The notes under the pieces: generated by a model | Databases searched by the model: none | What the model saw: only the letters and a program-made list of their open reading frames with translations | What the model was told of the DNA's origin: nothing | Shown here: positions 37,735 to 46,921 of the stretch, one piece after another | Layout of the letters: each line of letters begins with the position of its first letter | Position numbering within the stretch: the first letter of the stretch is position 1 | From: Anaerobacillus alkaliphilus | GTDB lineage: Bacteria > Bacillota > Bacilli > Bacillales > Anaerobacillaceae | Reading direction: 5' to 3' | NCBI RefSeq assembly: GCF_004116265.1 | Contig: NZ_QOUX01000047.1 | Location: forward strand, 186,001 to 250,000 | Length of the DNA stretch: 64,000 bases | Made by a program: the position numbers and the translations under genes

Positions 37735-38154
37735 ATGTTGGATAAAAAAGAAGTCGGAACTGCAAGTGTTGCCTCATTTTTTGGTTCCTTAACATTTTTT
37801 ATGAGTCCAGTAGGGTGACAATATTTATTAGGGGAACGTTAACTAATAAAATTAAAGAACCAATTAAGAGGGCTTCTAGAGCAGTTTCTAGTATGGATGC
37901 GCTAACAAATGCAGGTTTTTGTCGCAGGTGTATTAATACCATTGATTGCTATTGGTGTGCAATTATCACCAATGGCAATTGGCCCTGCCAATGCACTCTT
38001 CAATGCTCCACCGATATTCACAGTAGAAAACAACGTTCACCACATCTTAAGTACTTCACAAATCGTTGTTGCTACAATCATAGGGGTAATCGTAGCCCTT
38101 GCTATTACTTTCTACGTTACAATTACCCCACCAGAATATTATTTTGACGAATAA
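37735..38154 (+). pseudogene. membrane permease, 3' remnant with frameshifts
   Basis: Fragments 'LDKKEVGTASVASFFGSLTF', 'TNKIKEPIKRASRAVSSMDA' and 'FVAGVLIPLIAIGVQLSPMA...IIGVIVALAITFYVTI' in three frames join into the last segments of an integral membrane transporter. The family cannot be named safely. It sits at the right border of the defence island. Confidence 0.5.
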
Positions 38155-38160
38155 AGTATC

Positions 38161-38412
38161 ATGAATGATGCGGGGATGAGTCCAATGGAAGTCATCCAGG
38201 CTTCAACTAGAGTAGCTGCGGAATGTCTCGGACTTGATGATAGAGGTGTATTCTCAGAAGGTAAAATAGCTGACTTACTCATTCAAGATGAAAACCCACT
38301 AATGAACCTAGGTAGCCTTAAAGCTAATAAAATTGTCATTAAAAATGGCAAAGTTGTTAGCAAAGGGGTCACAAAAACTAACCACGTTCAAGATCAGATT
38401 GCAATGATTTGA
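38161..38412 (+). pseudogene. amidohydrolase, C-terminal remnant
   Basis: 83 codons: 'AGMSPMEVIQASTRVAAECL' then 'GVFSEGKIADLLIQDENPL' and 'KIVIKNGKVVSKG', the diagnostic end of imidazolonepropionase-like/prolidase-type amidohydrolases. The metal-binding N-terminal four-fifths are missing here; pieces of that part lie just downstream (38543-38866), so the order is scrambled. Confidence 0.75.
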
Positions 38413-38542
38413 TGTTAAGGAAGGAAAGAAAGGGGGAGGAGCAACCATTGTTTTTTAAATCTTATGTTTGCTTTTTACTGCCCTTGGGTTTATATGTATG
38501 TAGTAAAGGGTTTATGCAAATGGCCTTAGAGAGGGGAAATTG

Positions 38543-38866
38543 ATGGATATAGTACTAAAAGGATCACCGTGTTTTACGGTGTAGAGCTAGAGGAACGATC
38601 AGGTCATGTCATTTGGGTCAAGGATGGAAAGATTATGAAAGTAACTCCTTTGTGACGGACCAATAGAAATACTGAAAGCTACTCGCGAACAAATCTATAA
38701 AAATGCAATGGTTATAAAGGTGAGTGCAACGGGTGGGGTGTATGATAGGGAAGAGGGCGAATCGGTAGACAATGCCGAATTAAACTACGAAGAACTAAAG
38801 GTTATTTGTGATGAAACACATCGGTTTGGTTTAAAAGTAGCCTCACATGCCATTGGGGACCAATAA
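38543..38866 (+). pseudogene. amidohydrolase, N-terminal and middle remnants
   Basis: 'MDIVLKGSPCFTV' start with AGGGG upstream, then 'VIWVKDGKIMKV' in another frame, then 'TREQIYKNAMVIKVSATGGV' and 'ICDETHRFGLKVASHAIGD' (metal-site region of the amidohydrolase barrel). Several stops and shifts. It either belongs to a second paralogue or reflects rearrangement of the gene whose end is at 38161. Confidence 0.65.
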
Positions 38867-38877
38867 GCAAATGTTTT

Positions 38878-39443
38878 TTTTTGAAAGACCATAGTTTTGC
38901 TACTCTTTTTTCCAGGAACAATGGAATGCCGTTGCGACTTGTTTACCGTTAATTTTGAATAACGAGAATACATACTTAAATGGCCACTTTGCACTTCCCA
39001 ATCCGCATTGGAAGAATATCAAAGGTCAAACGGTACTAGCTGTTTTCCATGGTCCTCATTGTTAGATCTCTCTGTCTTGGTTTGTGACAAATCAAGCAGT
39101 ACCGACTTGGAATTATGTGTCGGTACATATGTCTATGGAGAAGTTGAGCTGATTAATGAAGAGGATGAGGTCTTGAGTTCCTTACATGACTTGGTATTGA
39201 AGTACGAAGCTCCAGATAGCTCATACAGTTTGCAGGACGTTGATCCTGAGTATATTGCTGGATTAAACAAAGGTATTCAAGGATTTAAAATGAAAATCAC
39301 TAAGGTCGAAGGAAAAGCGAAGTTAAGTTAATAATCATTCTGTTGAACGGCAAGAGCTGGTAATCAAACAACTAGAGCAATTTCCACCAAATACAGCTGA
39401 ACGACAGATTGCCTTATTGATGAAGGAAAATATAAAGAAGTAA
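38878..39443 (+). pseudogene. paiB copy 1, badly decayed
   Basis: Nucleotide-level copy of the PaiB genes at 42637 and 57612. It lacks the first about 20 codons, has several frameshifts and at least one stop in the middle ('GPHC*ISLSWF'), and one near the end. The readable part '[20 protein letters not shown]' to '[16 protein letters not shown]' matches well. Confidence 0.85.
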
Positions 39444-39480
39444 TATTATGTGGTAGAAGAGTCCAAATAAGAATGAAATG

Positions 39481-39536
39481 GTGCCTGACCCCCAGTACGG
39501 TAATACTTTACTACATCGGGGGTCAGGCACCTTTTT
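39481..39536 (+). repeat. GCCTGACCCCC palindromic repeat, copy 4
   Basis: GTGCCTGACCCCCAGT ... GGGGGTCAGGCACC around CGGTAATACTTTACTAC; followed by a short T-run, so it may double as terminator of the paiB remnant. Confidence 0.8.
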
Positions 39537-39676
39537 CTTAGAATTAGCAAGTTTATTTTTAGTAGATTTTTTGCCATGTTTATCTTGTATTTCCAAAGGA
39601 ATGGCATCGACGTTGTATGATAGTGTTGCTACAATTTAGGTAGAATAGATAATATCTAGTTAGGGTGATCTATAAC

Positions 39677-41344
39677 ATGAAGGAAACCTTTGAGCATTTG
39701 AAGAAAAGTATTACAATCAATTTACATAAAGAGTTAGATAATATTAGTCTAGTTGTATTTGATGAGTTTAAGAAGAACCAAAAACGTTATGAAGAACAAC
39801 TGGAAACTGTAAAACAGCAAAATCAAGTGCGTCAATTATCAGGGGAGTTGCTAGAGTTTGAAAAAGAAAAAGCAAACCTTAGAAATGATCTAGTTAGATT
39901 GTGTCATCAAATAATGGATACTCAATCTACGGAAAACGACTGTTGGAAGCAGGCAATCCTTCTATTTAGGATGGCAATTAAATTACAGGACTCTGAGGGC
40001 TTACTCTTGGTGTTAAAGACCATTAGAAACATTAAAGAGGTAGATGAAAATTCTGTCGATGCTTTCTTGGATTTACTGATAGAACTTAACACTACGAATA
40101 GTATTCACAAGATTAGTAATGAGAATGTATTACTTATCTTCAAGATCATAAACAATTTCGCAGAAAAAAGTACGTTTAGAGAAAGATTAAAAACTAATTT
40201 TAACCAATGGATTCATAGTTTGAATAGCGATGTGAGTAAAAGGGTTTTACTACCCCTACATCTGGAATTCTATAAAACATGTATTATGCTGGATTTTGAT
40301 AAATATTTTATTGGCTTCTTTAGAGATATGATAGCGCGATGGCGGTGGAAAGAAAATTTGTCAAGCGACCTTATAACCAAGCTTTTATGGTATGCTTTCC
40401 TTTCTGACGAGACGGAAAAAATGCTAAAAAATTTAAATACGCAAGCTTTGATTAAAGATCGTACTAATCATGATTTAAGTATTTTTCACGATGTTGCTAC
40501 TATCTTAAAATCTTGGAATGGGAAGTCCACAAAAATCTATAAAATAATTAGCGATTTAAAAACATTTCATCCTATTGAAAAAGAAAAATTTAGAAAAGTA
40601 ATACATCAAAAAAGCCTAGAGATTGAAAAGAAAATAGATGGACTTAACGAAGAATTAATTACTCAAAATAAATCAACTACTATACCAAAGCAAATCAGGA
40701 AATTAGGTAGAGTCACAAAATTGAACTCTGTAGATATAGGTACGAATAATTCTCAGAACCTCACTGAGGAATTAGTAGATATTGCCTTATTTAACAATCA
40801 GTATGAAAAAAAGTTAAAGGGTTATTTACGCACTACTGTATTATCAAATAATGGTGGCGGAGTTGCCTATGTCAATGATTACCAATTAAAGTCGATTAAT
40901 TTCTCTATAAAACATAGTGGCTATGTAGAAGTAATGGGTAGCATTAACAATAGTAGTGAAAATATCAATAAAAACCAAAATAAGAAGAAAAAGAATACGT
41001 CCGAAAAATTGAACAATGATCACTTCAAATGGCCTTCTACAGAGATAACAGGAAACTATCAGAATGAAGAAGATAATCAAATGAGAAATGAAAGCGATCT
41101 GAAAAAAATGGGTTACCAAATAACCGGAATTACTCCTGAAAAGCGTTGGGCTATTCTTCAACAAGCTGTTCCTCTAGTTGGCTTAAGATCAATAGCTTAC
41201 ACGATTGCTCATAACGTAAAACTAAGGAAAGGGCAAAAGAATGGAGTTAAAAAGTTTCATTATGCAATCTCCGAATGGGAAAGAGACCTTGCAAAATTAA
41301 AGTCGAAATACTATAAAAATGATTTTACGTGGCCAAGTGTTTAG
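39677..41344 (+). CDS. unknown helical protein, 555 aa
   Basis: ATG 39677 follows a TAGGGTGAT ribosome site. No membrane segment. Residues 1-90 form a coiled coil, about 90-330 look like alpha-helical repeats, then a polar linker (NINKNQNKKKKNTSEKLN). The C-terminal about 80 residues are a compact helical domain: 'RWAILQQAVPLVGLRSIAYT' to 'WERDLAKLKSKYYKNDFTWP'. That end pattern (W..L...VP.LGL......, EW..DL..L......F.WP) recurs in bacterial proteins of unknown role. Stands alone. Confidence 0.6.
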   Translation: MKETFEHLKKSITINLHKELDNISLVVFDEFKKNQKRYEEQLETVKQQNQVRQLSGELLEFEKEKANLRNDLVRLCHQIMDTQSTENDCWKQAILLFRMAIKLQDSEGLLLVLKTIRNIKEVDENSVDAFLDLLIELNTTNSIHKISNENVLLIFKIINNFAEKSTFRERLKTNFNQWIHSLNSDVSKRVLLPLHLEFYKTCIMLDFDKYFIGFFRDMIARWRWKENLSSDLITKLLWYAFLSDETEKMLKNLNTQALIKDRTNHDLSIFHDVATILKSWNGKSTKIYKIISDLKTFHPIEKEKFRKVIHQKSLEIEKKIDGLNEELITQNKSTTIPKQIRKLGRVTKLNSVDIGTNNSQNLTEELVDIALFNNQYEKKLKGYLRTTVLSNNGGGVAYVNDYQLKSINFSIKHSGYVEVMGSINNSSENINKNQNKKKKNTSEKLNNDHFKWPSTEITGNYQNEEDNQMRNESDLKKMGYQITGITPEKRWAILQQAVPLVGLRSIAYTIAHNVKLRKGQKNGVKKFHYAISEWERDLAKLKSKYYKNDFTWPSV

Positions 41345-41413
41345 CTAAAATTATTTTTTCAAGACAATTGAAGATATGGAAATTAAACATCCGGCAGAAG
41401 AGACTTTAAAAAT

Positions 41414-41462
41414 AGTAGCTGACCACCAGCGCGGTAGTACTTTACTTCGTCGGACGGTAGAC
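41414..41462 (+). repeat. degenerate GCCTGACCCCC-type repeat
   Basis: TAGCTGACCACCAGCGCGGTAG ... CGTCGGACGGTAGAC keeps the inner GCGGTAGTACTTTAC but has lost much of its outer arms. Confidence 0.45.
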
Positions 41463-41540
41463 AAATTTCTTAGTAGAATATTTCTCTTAGTATTCACTAG
41501 AATTGATAAAAGTATGTAACAAAAAAAAGGAGTGTGAACA

Positions 41541-41729
41541 ATGGACGTCCAAAAAGGAAACGAAAAGATTAAAGATTTAAATGGGAATCGTGATAAAGCA
41601 AGTAATGATTCTAGTCTAAGTGATTTCGCTATCTATTCCCTTTGTTGGTGTTTTGATAATGCAAAATCTGTAATGATACTTGCACTTTTTTTATTATTCA
41701 TGTCTTTTTTCTCGTTCTTTCTACTATAA
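41541..41729 (+). CDS. small tail-anchored membrane protein, 62 aa
   Basis: AAAGGAG before ATG. The first 35 residues are polar; the last 22 (VMILALFLLFMSFFSFFLL) form one strongly hydrophobic helix running to the C-terminus. 'SLCWCF' precedes the helix. No family recognised. Its layout is that of a tail-anchored or small toxin-like protein; monocistronic. Confidence 0.5.
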   Translation: MDVQKGNEKIKDLNGNRDKASNDSSLSDFAIYSLCWCFDNAKSVMILALFLLFMSFFSFFLL

Positions 41730-41797
41730 AAATAAGAGAGACCAAGATCGTTCGTTATATAAATTTAAGATAATTCTATAATGAATTGAGGAACAGC

Positions 41798-42370
41798 GTG
41801 TATACTCCTAGAAGAACATACCCAATGTGTCCGAAGTGTAGGCAAAATAATACGTACGACATAATACCAGATTTACCAAATATACCAGAATTACAATTAT
41901 CTAAAGATTCTATAGAAAATGCAGATGAAATAACTATTGGTAATAGTAAGTTTTATTGTATTAATTGTGATTACACTTGGAAAAAGTACCGTGGTAAGAA
42001 AATCTATGAACAAATAAAAGTTATATACGCATATGCAGGTGGTTTTCCAGGACCATATTTTGAAGTGAAAATTGACTTAAAAACGAATGACATTGAGAAG
42101 AATGAATGGATCGAATATCATATTGAAGATCAAGAGGCTATTATTCCAACAAAAGAACTAATAGAATGGTTCCGATCTGAGCTTCATAAATGTGATATTG
42201 TAAATTGGGCAGAAAAGTATTTTGCTTATGCGATGGACGGTACACACTGGAGTGTTCGAATTGAATACGAGAATTACTGTGAAATTAAAAGAGGAAGTAA
42301 TCACTTTCCTCTTAAATGGGGCAAATTTTGTAGAGCTATATCAAAGGTAAGTGGTGGAGGATTTTTTTAA
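41798..42370 (+). CDS. zinc-ribbon protein of unknown function
   Basis: 190 residues (GTG 41798 with AGGA 6 bases before; TTG 41786 also possible). N-terminal zinc ribbon: 'CPKCRQNNTYDIIPDLP...FYCINCDYTW', two CxxC knuckles. The rest is an alpha/beta domain with 'GGFPGPYFEVKIDL' and 'DGTHWSVRIEY', without obvious catalytic motif. A terminator follows. Confidence 0.55.
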   Translation: MYTPRRTYPMCPKCRQNNTYDIIPDLPNIPELQLSKDSIENADEITIGNSKFYCINCDYTWKKYRGKKIYEQIKVIYAYAGGFPGPYFEVKIDLKTNDIEKNEWIEYHIEDQEAIIPTKELIEWFRSELHKCDIVNWAEKYFAYAMDGTHWSVRIEYENYCEIKRGSNHFPLKWGKFCRAISKVSGGGFF

Positions 42371-42391
42371 TCAATAATTATATAATTTAGT

Positions 42392-42412
42392 AAGCACTCA
42401 GTTTGAGTGCTT
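42392..42412 (+). terminator. intrinsic terminator
   Basis: AAGCACTCA / TGAGTGCTT with a 3-base loop, then TC-rich. Confidence 0.65.
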
Positions 42413-42636
42413 TCTTAGAAAAAAGACTTCGGGGCTATGCTATTGTTATTGTTAAGTTTTTATGGTTAGTCAGTTTTGTTCAATGGTTATACTCTATTCT
42501 ATTCGTATTGTTCTTGTGGTAAAATCTATAAGATTGTGATCATCTTTTGATTGCCCACCAAACTTCAAGGGAGATGAGTAGCGATAAGACATTGTCCTGA
42601 CCAAAACACTTATAAAACTTTGAAAGGTGGTTTTGT

Positions 42637-43252
42637 ATGTATATCCCTAGCTATTTTAAGATCAAAGATGAAACGACTACATACAAGTTTATGAGAGAAC
42701 ATAGTTTTGCGACGCTATTTTTCTCAGCACAATGGAATGCCGGTTGTTACTCATTTACCGTTGATTTTGAACAACGATCATACATACTTATATGGCCACT
42801 TTGCTCGTCCTAATCCGCAGTGGAAGGATATCAAAGGTCAAACGGTACTAGCGGTTTTTCATGGTCCTCACTGTTACATCTCTCCGTCTTGGTATGAGAT
42901 AAATCAAGCAGTACCGACTTGGAATTACGTGACAGTACATGCCTATGGAGAAGTCGAGCTGATCGATGATGAGGTTGAGATCATGAGTACTTTAAATGAC
43001 ATGGTATTGAAGTACGAAGTTCCAAACAGCTCATACAGAATACAGGACGTCGATCCTGAGTATCTCGCTGGTTTGAACAAAGGTATACAAGGGTTTAAAA
43101 TAAAAATCACCAAGATTGAAGGAAAGGCGAAGTTGAGTCAAAACCATTCAGTTGAGCGACAAGAGCTAGTGATTAAACAACTAGAGCAATTTCCACCAAA
43201 TACAGTTGAACGACAAATTGCCTTATTGACGAAGGATAATCTGAAGAAGTAA
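42637..43252 (+). pseudogene. paiB copy 2, frameshifted
   Basis: Good start (AAAGGTGG, ATG 42637, '[20 protein letters not shown]'). Around 42715-42725 the frame shifts by one base within a T-run, and the rest (42707 frame: '[20 protein letters not shown]' to the end) is clean to 43252. With one base removed it would encode a normal PaiB of about 205 residues. It could be a recent mutation or a sequencing error. Confidence 0.85.
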
Positions 43253-43332
43253 TCTTATGTGATAGAGGAGTCCAAATACTGAGATGCCTATTTGGACTTT
43301 TCGCTTACAGGTAATACGCCTTTATGTAACTA

Positions 43333-44184
43333 CTATTTCAGCCACTTTTGAACGCGGGTGTTATGGTCAATCGTCCTTCTCTCCACAGCCAATATCCCAT
43401 AAACAGCACCAAAAAAATACTGTACAAAGCTTGTTTTTATACGATTTTGCTTATACTTATAGACGGTTTCTTTAAATGCCTTGATGATTAAGGGCAAGAA
43501 CCAACCAATTGGGTCTCTTATTTTCCGTGACCGATAAGCCATTAATGCACGATCCCATAACTGGCAAATTTCTGTCGCTCGTGTAAAAAAGGGTTTTACG
43601 GTTTTAATGAATTGTTCTGGAACATAGCTTGGTACATATGTATAGTCTAGTTCTTCTAGTGTTTTAGGACTAAGTTCTTGTATTGTTTTTTTGTTTTTTT
43701 CTTTAGTAAAGTTTTCAACCTCTTTTAAAGATTCCTGACCTGTTACTTGTGGTTCAACCGCTACAGCTGTATGGGTTTGTGGGGGGATTTCAGGACAGTT
43801 ACGCTCTGTCAATTGTTTGGTTGGCGCTCCGTCAAAAGGTTGGAAGATGTAGACGTTATGAGAGGTTCCTCCATTTTTTCTTGTTGTCGAAATAATCGAG
43901 AGGATACCCAACTTTTTTGCTTTTTGCAGCATACGTTCAAACGTAGAGCGGGAGATCCCGCCCTCGTTATGTTTGTGTGTTGCTTTGACTAGTTGGCAAA
44001 TACGAGCGTTGCAAACGCCAATGATTTTAATGCTGTATTGAGTCAGTGTTTGAAACGCAAGTTTCTGAGACTTTGTAAATTCTTTACTATATGTATCAAT
44101 GAAATGCTTAATGGTTTTATTAAATTCTTGAACGGATTTGAAACGACTTAAATAAGCGAATTTGTTAATGTGGCCTGGTCTCAT
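43333..44184 (-). CDS. helix-turn-helix protein of mobile-element type, 283 aa
   Basis: The N-terminal half has a winged-helix pattern: 'EFTKSQKLAFQTLTQYSIKI' then 'GGISRSTFERMLQKAKKLGI', like proteins found in Bacillus plasmids and genomic islands. The C-terminal half is helical (RKIRDPIGWFLPLIIKAFKE). Role unknown; DNA replication or regulation of an element is possible. ATG 44184 has AAAGGAACT upstream. It follows the ComK paralogue by 27 bases and may be in the same transcript. Confidence 0.6.
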   Translation of the reverse strand: MRPGHINKFAYLSRFKSVQEFNKTIKHFIDTYSKEFTKSQKLAFQTLTQYSIKIIGVCNARICQLVKATHKHNEGGISRSTFERMLQKAKKLGILSIISTTRKNGGTSHNVYIFQPFDGAPTKQLTERNCPEIPPQTHTAVAVEPQVTGQESLKEVENFTKEKNKKTIQELSPKTLEELDYTYVPSYVPEQFIKTVKPFFTRATEICQLWDRALMAYRSRKIRDPIGWFLPLIIKAFKETVYKYKQNRIKTSFVQYFFGAVYGILAVERRTIDHNTRVQKWLK

Positions 44185-44211
44185 GGATGGGTAGTTCCTT
44201 TCTAGAGTAGA

Positions 44212-44700
44212 TTAAGTTAGATATGTGAATTGTTGAGCATAAGTGGTGTGAGTAAAGCGGACCATACATTGAGCGGTACGATTCATCTGTTTTTCGATCG
44301 TGTAGTAGGAGACTGGAAGAATAATTCTCTGTCCATTTTTAAACGTCAGTTTCGTTTGCTTCGCGTAAGGTACTACACATTTGACGTGATGAAAGAAGAT
44401 CCAGGAGCATTCAAATTGAGTAGGGGAGTGCGTAGGGAAAGCATAAATGTTTTCAGGTGGAAAAATAGGAATTGGAACTTTGTGTTTTGCGCCGATTAAC
44501 ATATTGACAGCCGTTCTTCTGCCTTCGTAAGACGAGCCACCGGGGATGCAAGCTTTTTTGATCAGCTGCGTGGGTGTTTGCCTTACATAAATCTTGTAAC
44601 CGTTTTCAAAAACAATCGTACTATAGTCTGGATGAGCAACTGAGAGGAGGGCTTGAGTAGCATTACTAACGTGATAAGTTGATAGAATATCAGGTGTCAT
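44212..44700 (-). CDS. comK: ComK-family transcription factor paralogue
   Basis: 162 residues from ATG 44700 (AAAGGAGAAG 8 bases ahead); an upstream in-frame ATG has no ribosome site. ComK hallmarks: 'YSTIVFENGYKIYVRQTP', 'GGSSYEGRRTAVNMLIGAKH', 'PIPIFPPENIYAFPT' and 'CSWIFFHHV'. ComK activates competence genes by binding AT-boxes. It ends sooner than B. subtilis ComK (192), lacking the tail recognised by ClpCP/MecA, so turnover may differ. Probably a second, diverged comK. Confidence 0.85.
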   Translation of the reverse strand: MTPDILSTYHVSNATQALLSVAHPDYSTIVFENGYKIYVRQTPTQLIKKACIPGGSSYEGRRTAVNMLIGAKHKVPIPIFPPENIYAFPTHSPTQFECSWIFFHHVKCVVPYAKQTKLTFKNGQRIILPVSYYTIEKQMNRTAQCMVRFTHTTYAQQFTYLT

Positions 44701-44867
44701 TAACAGCAACTTCTCCTTTAGGTGTAAAAGTTTATAATTGTGGCTTAGAAAAGCATGCTGAATGAATGTAGGATACTCCCCTAAAACCTGCAATATGTAG
44801 TTGGTGTTACGTATTGGATTTTATTTTAGAAATAGGGGAGTACGAGTGGTTGTCGGAGATAGGGAGA

Positions 44868-45140
44868 CTATTGTTTGTCTTCTTTACTAGCTAGAATGGC
44901 TTTGTATTCTTTTATGACTTCTTCAAGAATACTAGGTAAAGAGGTATCTAGTGCCTCAGATATACAAAATAGAGTCCAAATTCTTGCATCAACGTTGCCC
45001 TTTTCTATTTTACCGTAATGCTTGTAATTAATTGCATCTTCTACAAGGTCAATTTGTATTTTCCCAGTGAGACTTCTTTTTCTTTGTAGGCTTTCACCTA
45101 GTAGCTTTAAAAAGAGTTCTTTTTGTTCTTCAACTGTCAC
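44868..45140 (-). CDS. Xre-like HTH regulator, 90 aa
   Basis: GTG 45140 with AAAGGAG is preferred over an upstream ATG. Sequence 'SLTGKIQIDLVEDAINYKHY' and 'GKIEKGNVDARIWTLFCISE' follows the Xre helix-turn-helix plan (Q..L...A....Y...IE.G....R..TL..I..AL). It lies upstream of and in the same direction as the ComK paralogue, so it may control it. Confidence 0.65.
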   Translation of the reverse strand: MTVEEQKELFLKLLGESLQRKRSLTGKIQIDLVEDAINYKHYGKIEKGNVDARIWTLFCISEALDTSLPSILEEVIKEYKAILASKEDKQ

Positions 45141-45470
45141 TTTGCTAACTCCTTTTAAAACCATTATCTAGTGGAGTTGCAATTTCAAAAACACACTATA
45201 GACGGTATTCTTCCATATAATGTAATATAGTAGAAAAATATTTTTTGAAGGGGGATTTTGAGTGTAGCTTCAGGCTTAAATTTAAATTAATTTTTGATAA
45301 ATTTGACGAATTAAAAGGAAATACGGATTGTAAAGGTGACTACTGTGATGTAATGGAACAAGGGAGATGTCTCGTAGTAACGCTATGAGTATTGCTGAAG
45401 AAGGAAACTAGATTTTTTTGTTGAATAGGTATGTTTACTAGATTGATTTCTAAGGAGGATTACAATAGTT
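45141..45470. other. divergent promoter region with coding-like scrap
   Basis: Holds the start region of the Xre gene and a GGGGGA site at 45249. A short frame without start (about 45290-45389) reads 'FDKFDELKGNTDCKGDYCDV', probably a fragment. GGAGG for the next gene is at its end. Confidence 0.35.
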
Positions 45471-45956
45471 ATGTCGGAAATGAAAACTACTGTAGACAAG
45501 GAATTACATAAGAAATTAGCAATCGATTTGTTCAATCATACATGGGACTTAATTGAAAAAATTGATCGAAGTAAATTAGAAGATGACAGCATGGTGAACG
45601 CAGCTCATGCCTCTCGATACCATTGGGGCATAGTAGGAACTCCTTTACATTTTGCAAGAGGTGAATGGCAAATTTCAAGGGTATATTCGCTCGTAGGTAG
45701 ACCTGAACCTGCCTTATTTCATGCAAATAAATCTATGGAACTTTGTGTAACCAACAATCTAGGTGATTTTGATTTAGGATTTGCATATGAAGCCTTAGCA
45801 AGGGCATTTGCGGTAGAGGGAGATTTGAAAAAAAGAGATGAATATATCTCACTTGCCAAACGGTCAGCAGAACAAGTGGAAAAGGAAAGTGAGAGGGAAT
45901 GGTTATTGAAAAACGTCCGTACAGTTCTTTCACTTACTCTTCCAAAGTGGGAGTAA
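45471..45956 (+). CDS. TPR-like hypothetical protein, 161 aa
   Basis: AAGGAGG upstream of ATG. Helical protein with 'HWGIVGTPLHFARGEWQISR', 'VGRPEPALFHANKSMELC' and 'DFDLGFAYEALARAFAVEGD', the alternating A/G pattern of TPR-type helices. Resembles a conserved family of unknown function. No membrane segment. Confidence 0.6.
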   Translation: MSEMKTTVDKELHKKLAIDLFNHTWDLIEKIDRSKLEDDSMVNAAHASRYHWGIVGTPLHFARGEWQISRVYSLVGRPEPALFHANKSMELCVTNNLGDFDLGFAYEALARAFAVEGDLKKRDEYISLAKRSAEQVEKESEREWLLKNVRTVLSLTLPKWE

Positions 45957-46014
45957 CGGTATTGATTTTTCTAAGTAGCGGAGTGTTTTATTTACATGAT
46001 AGGGAGGTTTTTGA

Positions 46015-46245
46015 GTGACAAAGCGTGGAGCTGGAGTAGGATTTATAGCTATTTCTGCATTTTTAGTATCAATAAAATATCTAAGTGTCGCCATTTTTGG
46101 TTCGGCTTTAGGAATAGGTAATGGGAGAATAATAGCCGATATGGCTAGTGATATTGGTTCTACTTTAAACATTTTTAGTCTATGTACATTAGTAGTAGGG
46201 ATAGCGTACATCGTTTGGGGAGAACTTGAAGAAGTAAAAAAATGA
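46015..46245 (+). CDS. two-TM membrane protein, 76 aa
   Basis: GTG start behind AGGGAGG. Two membrane helices (about 7-32 and 51-69) with a short polar loop (GNGRIIADMASDIGSTLN) and a charged tail. Unknown. Separated from the previous gene by 58 bases; they may be cotranscribed. Confidence 0.5.
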   Translation: MTKRGAGVGFIAISAFLVSIKYLSVAIFGSALGIGNGRIIADMASDIGSTLNIFSLCTLVVGIAYIVWGELEEVKK

Positions 46246-46356
46246 TATTTTTATGGTAATAAATTCTGAAAGTGTGTATTGTAATGCGGGATGAATTTGA
46301 AGGTCCAATGAATTTCATTATCCAATAGTATTGTCATTGGGATTTGGGTAGTAAAT

Positions 46357-46440
46357 GTCGGAGATAGTCATGCTAAAGGAGAAGATGAATAGTTTAAGGG
46401 TGGTTGTGTTGCTACGGTTGTAGTGGTATAGCCATCTTTT
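46357..46440 (+). repeat. remnant of nuclease 3' end and terminator
   Basis: GTCGGAGATAGTCATGCTAA and the following 'GGAGAAGATGAATAGTTTAA', plus a GGTTGTGTTGCTAC hairpin with T-run, repeat the last codons and terminator of the nuclease gene at 47416. A longer copy is at 49168-49425. Confidence 0.65.
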
Positions 46441-46492
46441 TTTGAAAGAAGTGGTCTTTAGCTAAGGTAGGTAGTTAATAGGTTTGAGTGAA

Positions 46493-46672
46493 GCGGACAC
46501 AGAAGCCGTTATTTTAACGTTTTTCTTAGTTTTTTAGTTTTCGCGGACACAGGTGCACTTATTTAGGCTAGAAGTGGTCTTTTTCAGTTGAGTTTGTGGA
46601 AATAGCGTCCTCTGTGTCCGCAAAAATTGAAAAAGGGCTGTTTTGAGAGAAATAACGTCCTCTGTGTCCTCT
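46493..46672. repeat. 180-bp inverted-repeat element, copy 1
   Basis: Outer arms GCGGACACAGAAGCCGTTAT and ATAACGTCCTCTGTGTCCTC; inner arms GCGGACACAGGTGCACTTAT and ATAGCGTCCTCTGTGTCCGC. No coding potential. Full copies at 54557-54736 and 59715-59894, end fragment at 49144. Copies 1 and 2 are directly followed by a type I toxin locus. Confidence 0.8.
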
Positions 46673-46704
46673 AAAAAATAATAGATAAAAGAACATAAGT
46701 TCGG

Positions 46705-46710
46705 TATAAT
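46705..46710 (+). promoter_or_regulatory. -10 box of type I toxin promoter
   Basis: TATAAT in 'GTTCGGTATAATTG', conserved in the copy near 54770. It lies about 70 bases before the toxin start. Confidence 0.5.
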
Positions 46711-46749
46711 TGATATATGCAATTACATAAAGCGGATGGGCGGTTGACC

Positions 46750-46773
46750 ATCTCCCGATAGAAGGGAGGTGGG
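46750..46773 (+). promoter_or_regulatory. hairpin hiding the toxin ribosome site
   Basis: CCATCTCCC pairs with GGGAGGTGG (one G-T), which contains the ribosome-binding site for ATG 46777. Such sequestration is typical of type I toxin mRNAs. The equivalent 39 bases are deleted in the second copy. Confidence 0.65.
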
Positions 46774-46776
46774 AGC

Positions 46777-46880
46777 ATGACGACGACGTATGAAGCAATT
46801 ATGTAGCACTTCAATCAAATTTAGTTTTGATAGGGGTTGTTTCATTGATCATAGTTATCGTCAGAGACAGAAAAAAGTAA
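46777..46880 (+). pseudogene. TxpA/holin-like type I toxin, frameshifted
   Basis: 'MTTTYEAIM' then stop; relative to the copy at 54801 one base is missing near 46801. The remaining codons (VALQSNLVLIGVVSLIIVIV, then RDRKK) stay readable in the shifted frame. The parent is a 33-residue membrane toxin of the Hol_Tox/TxpA type. Confidence 0.8.
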
Positions 46881-46921
46881 CCGTCCAGCCCCAGATCAAA
46901 GGATAAGGATAGTTACTTTTT
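46870..46921. terminator. shared bidirectional terminator of toxin/antitoxin RNAs
   Basis: AAAAAAGTAAC ... GTTACTTTTTT stem containing the toxin stop codon; T-runs on both strands. It would end both the toxin mRNA and the facing antitoxin RNA. Confidence 0.75.

Noticed and set aside
43284-44499. Plus-strand frames opposite the HTH and ComK genes
   Set aside because: Overlap clear minus-strand genes with good starts; no ribosome sites.
46493-46672. 180-bp element as a riboswitch
   Set aside because: No match to known aptamer cores, two copies lie far from metabolic genes, and arms are simple nested inverted repeats.
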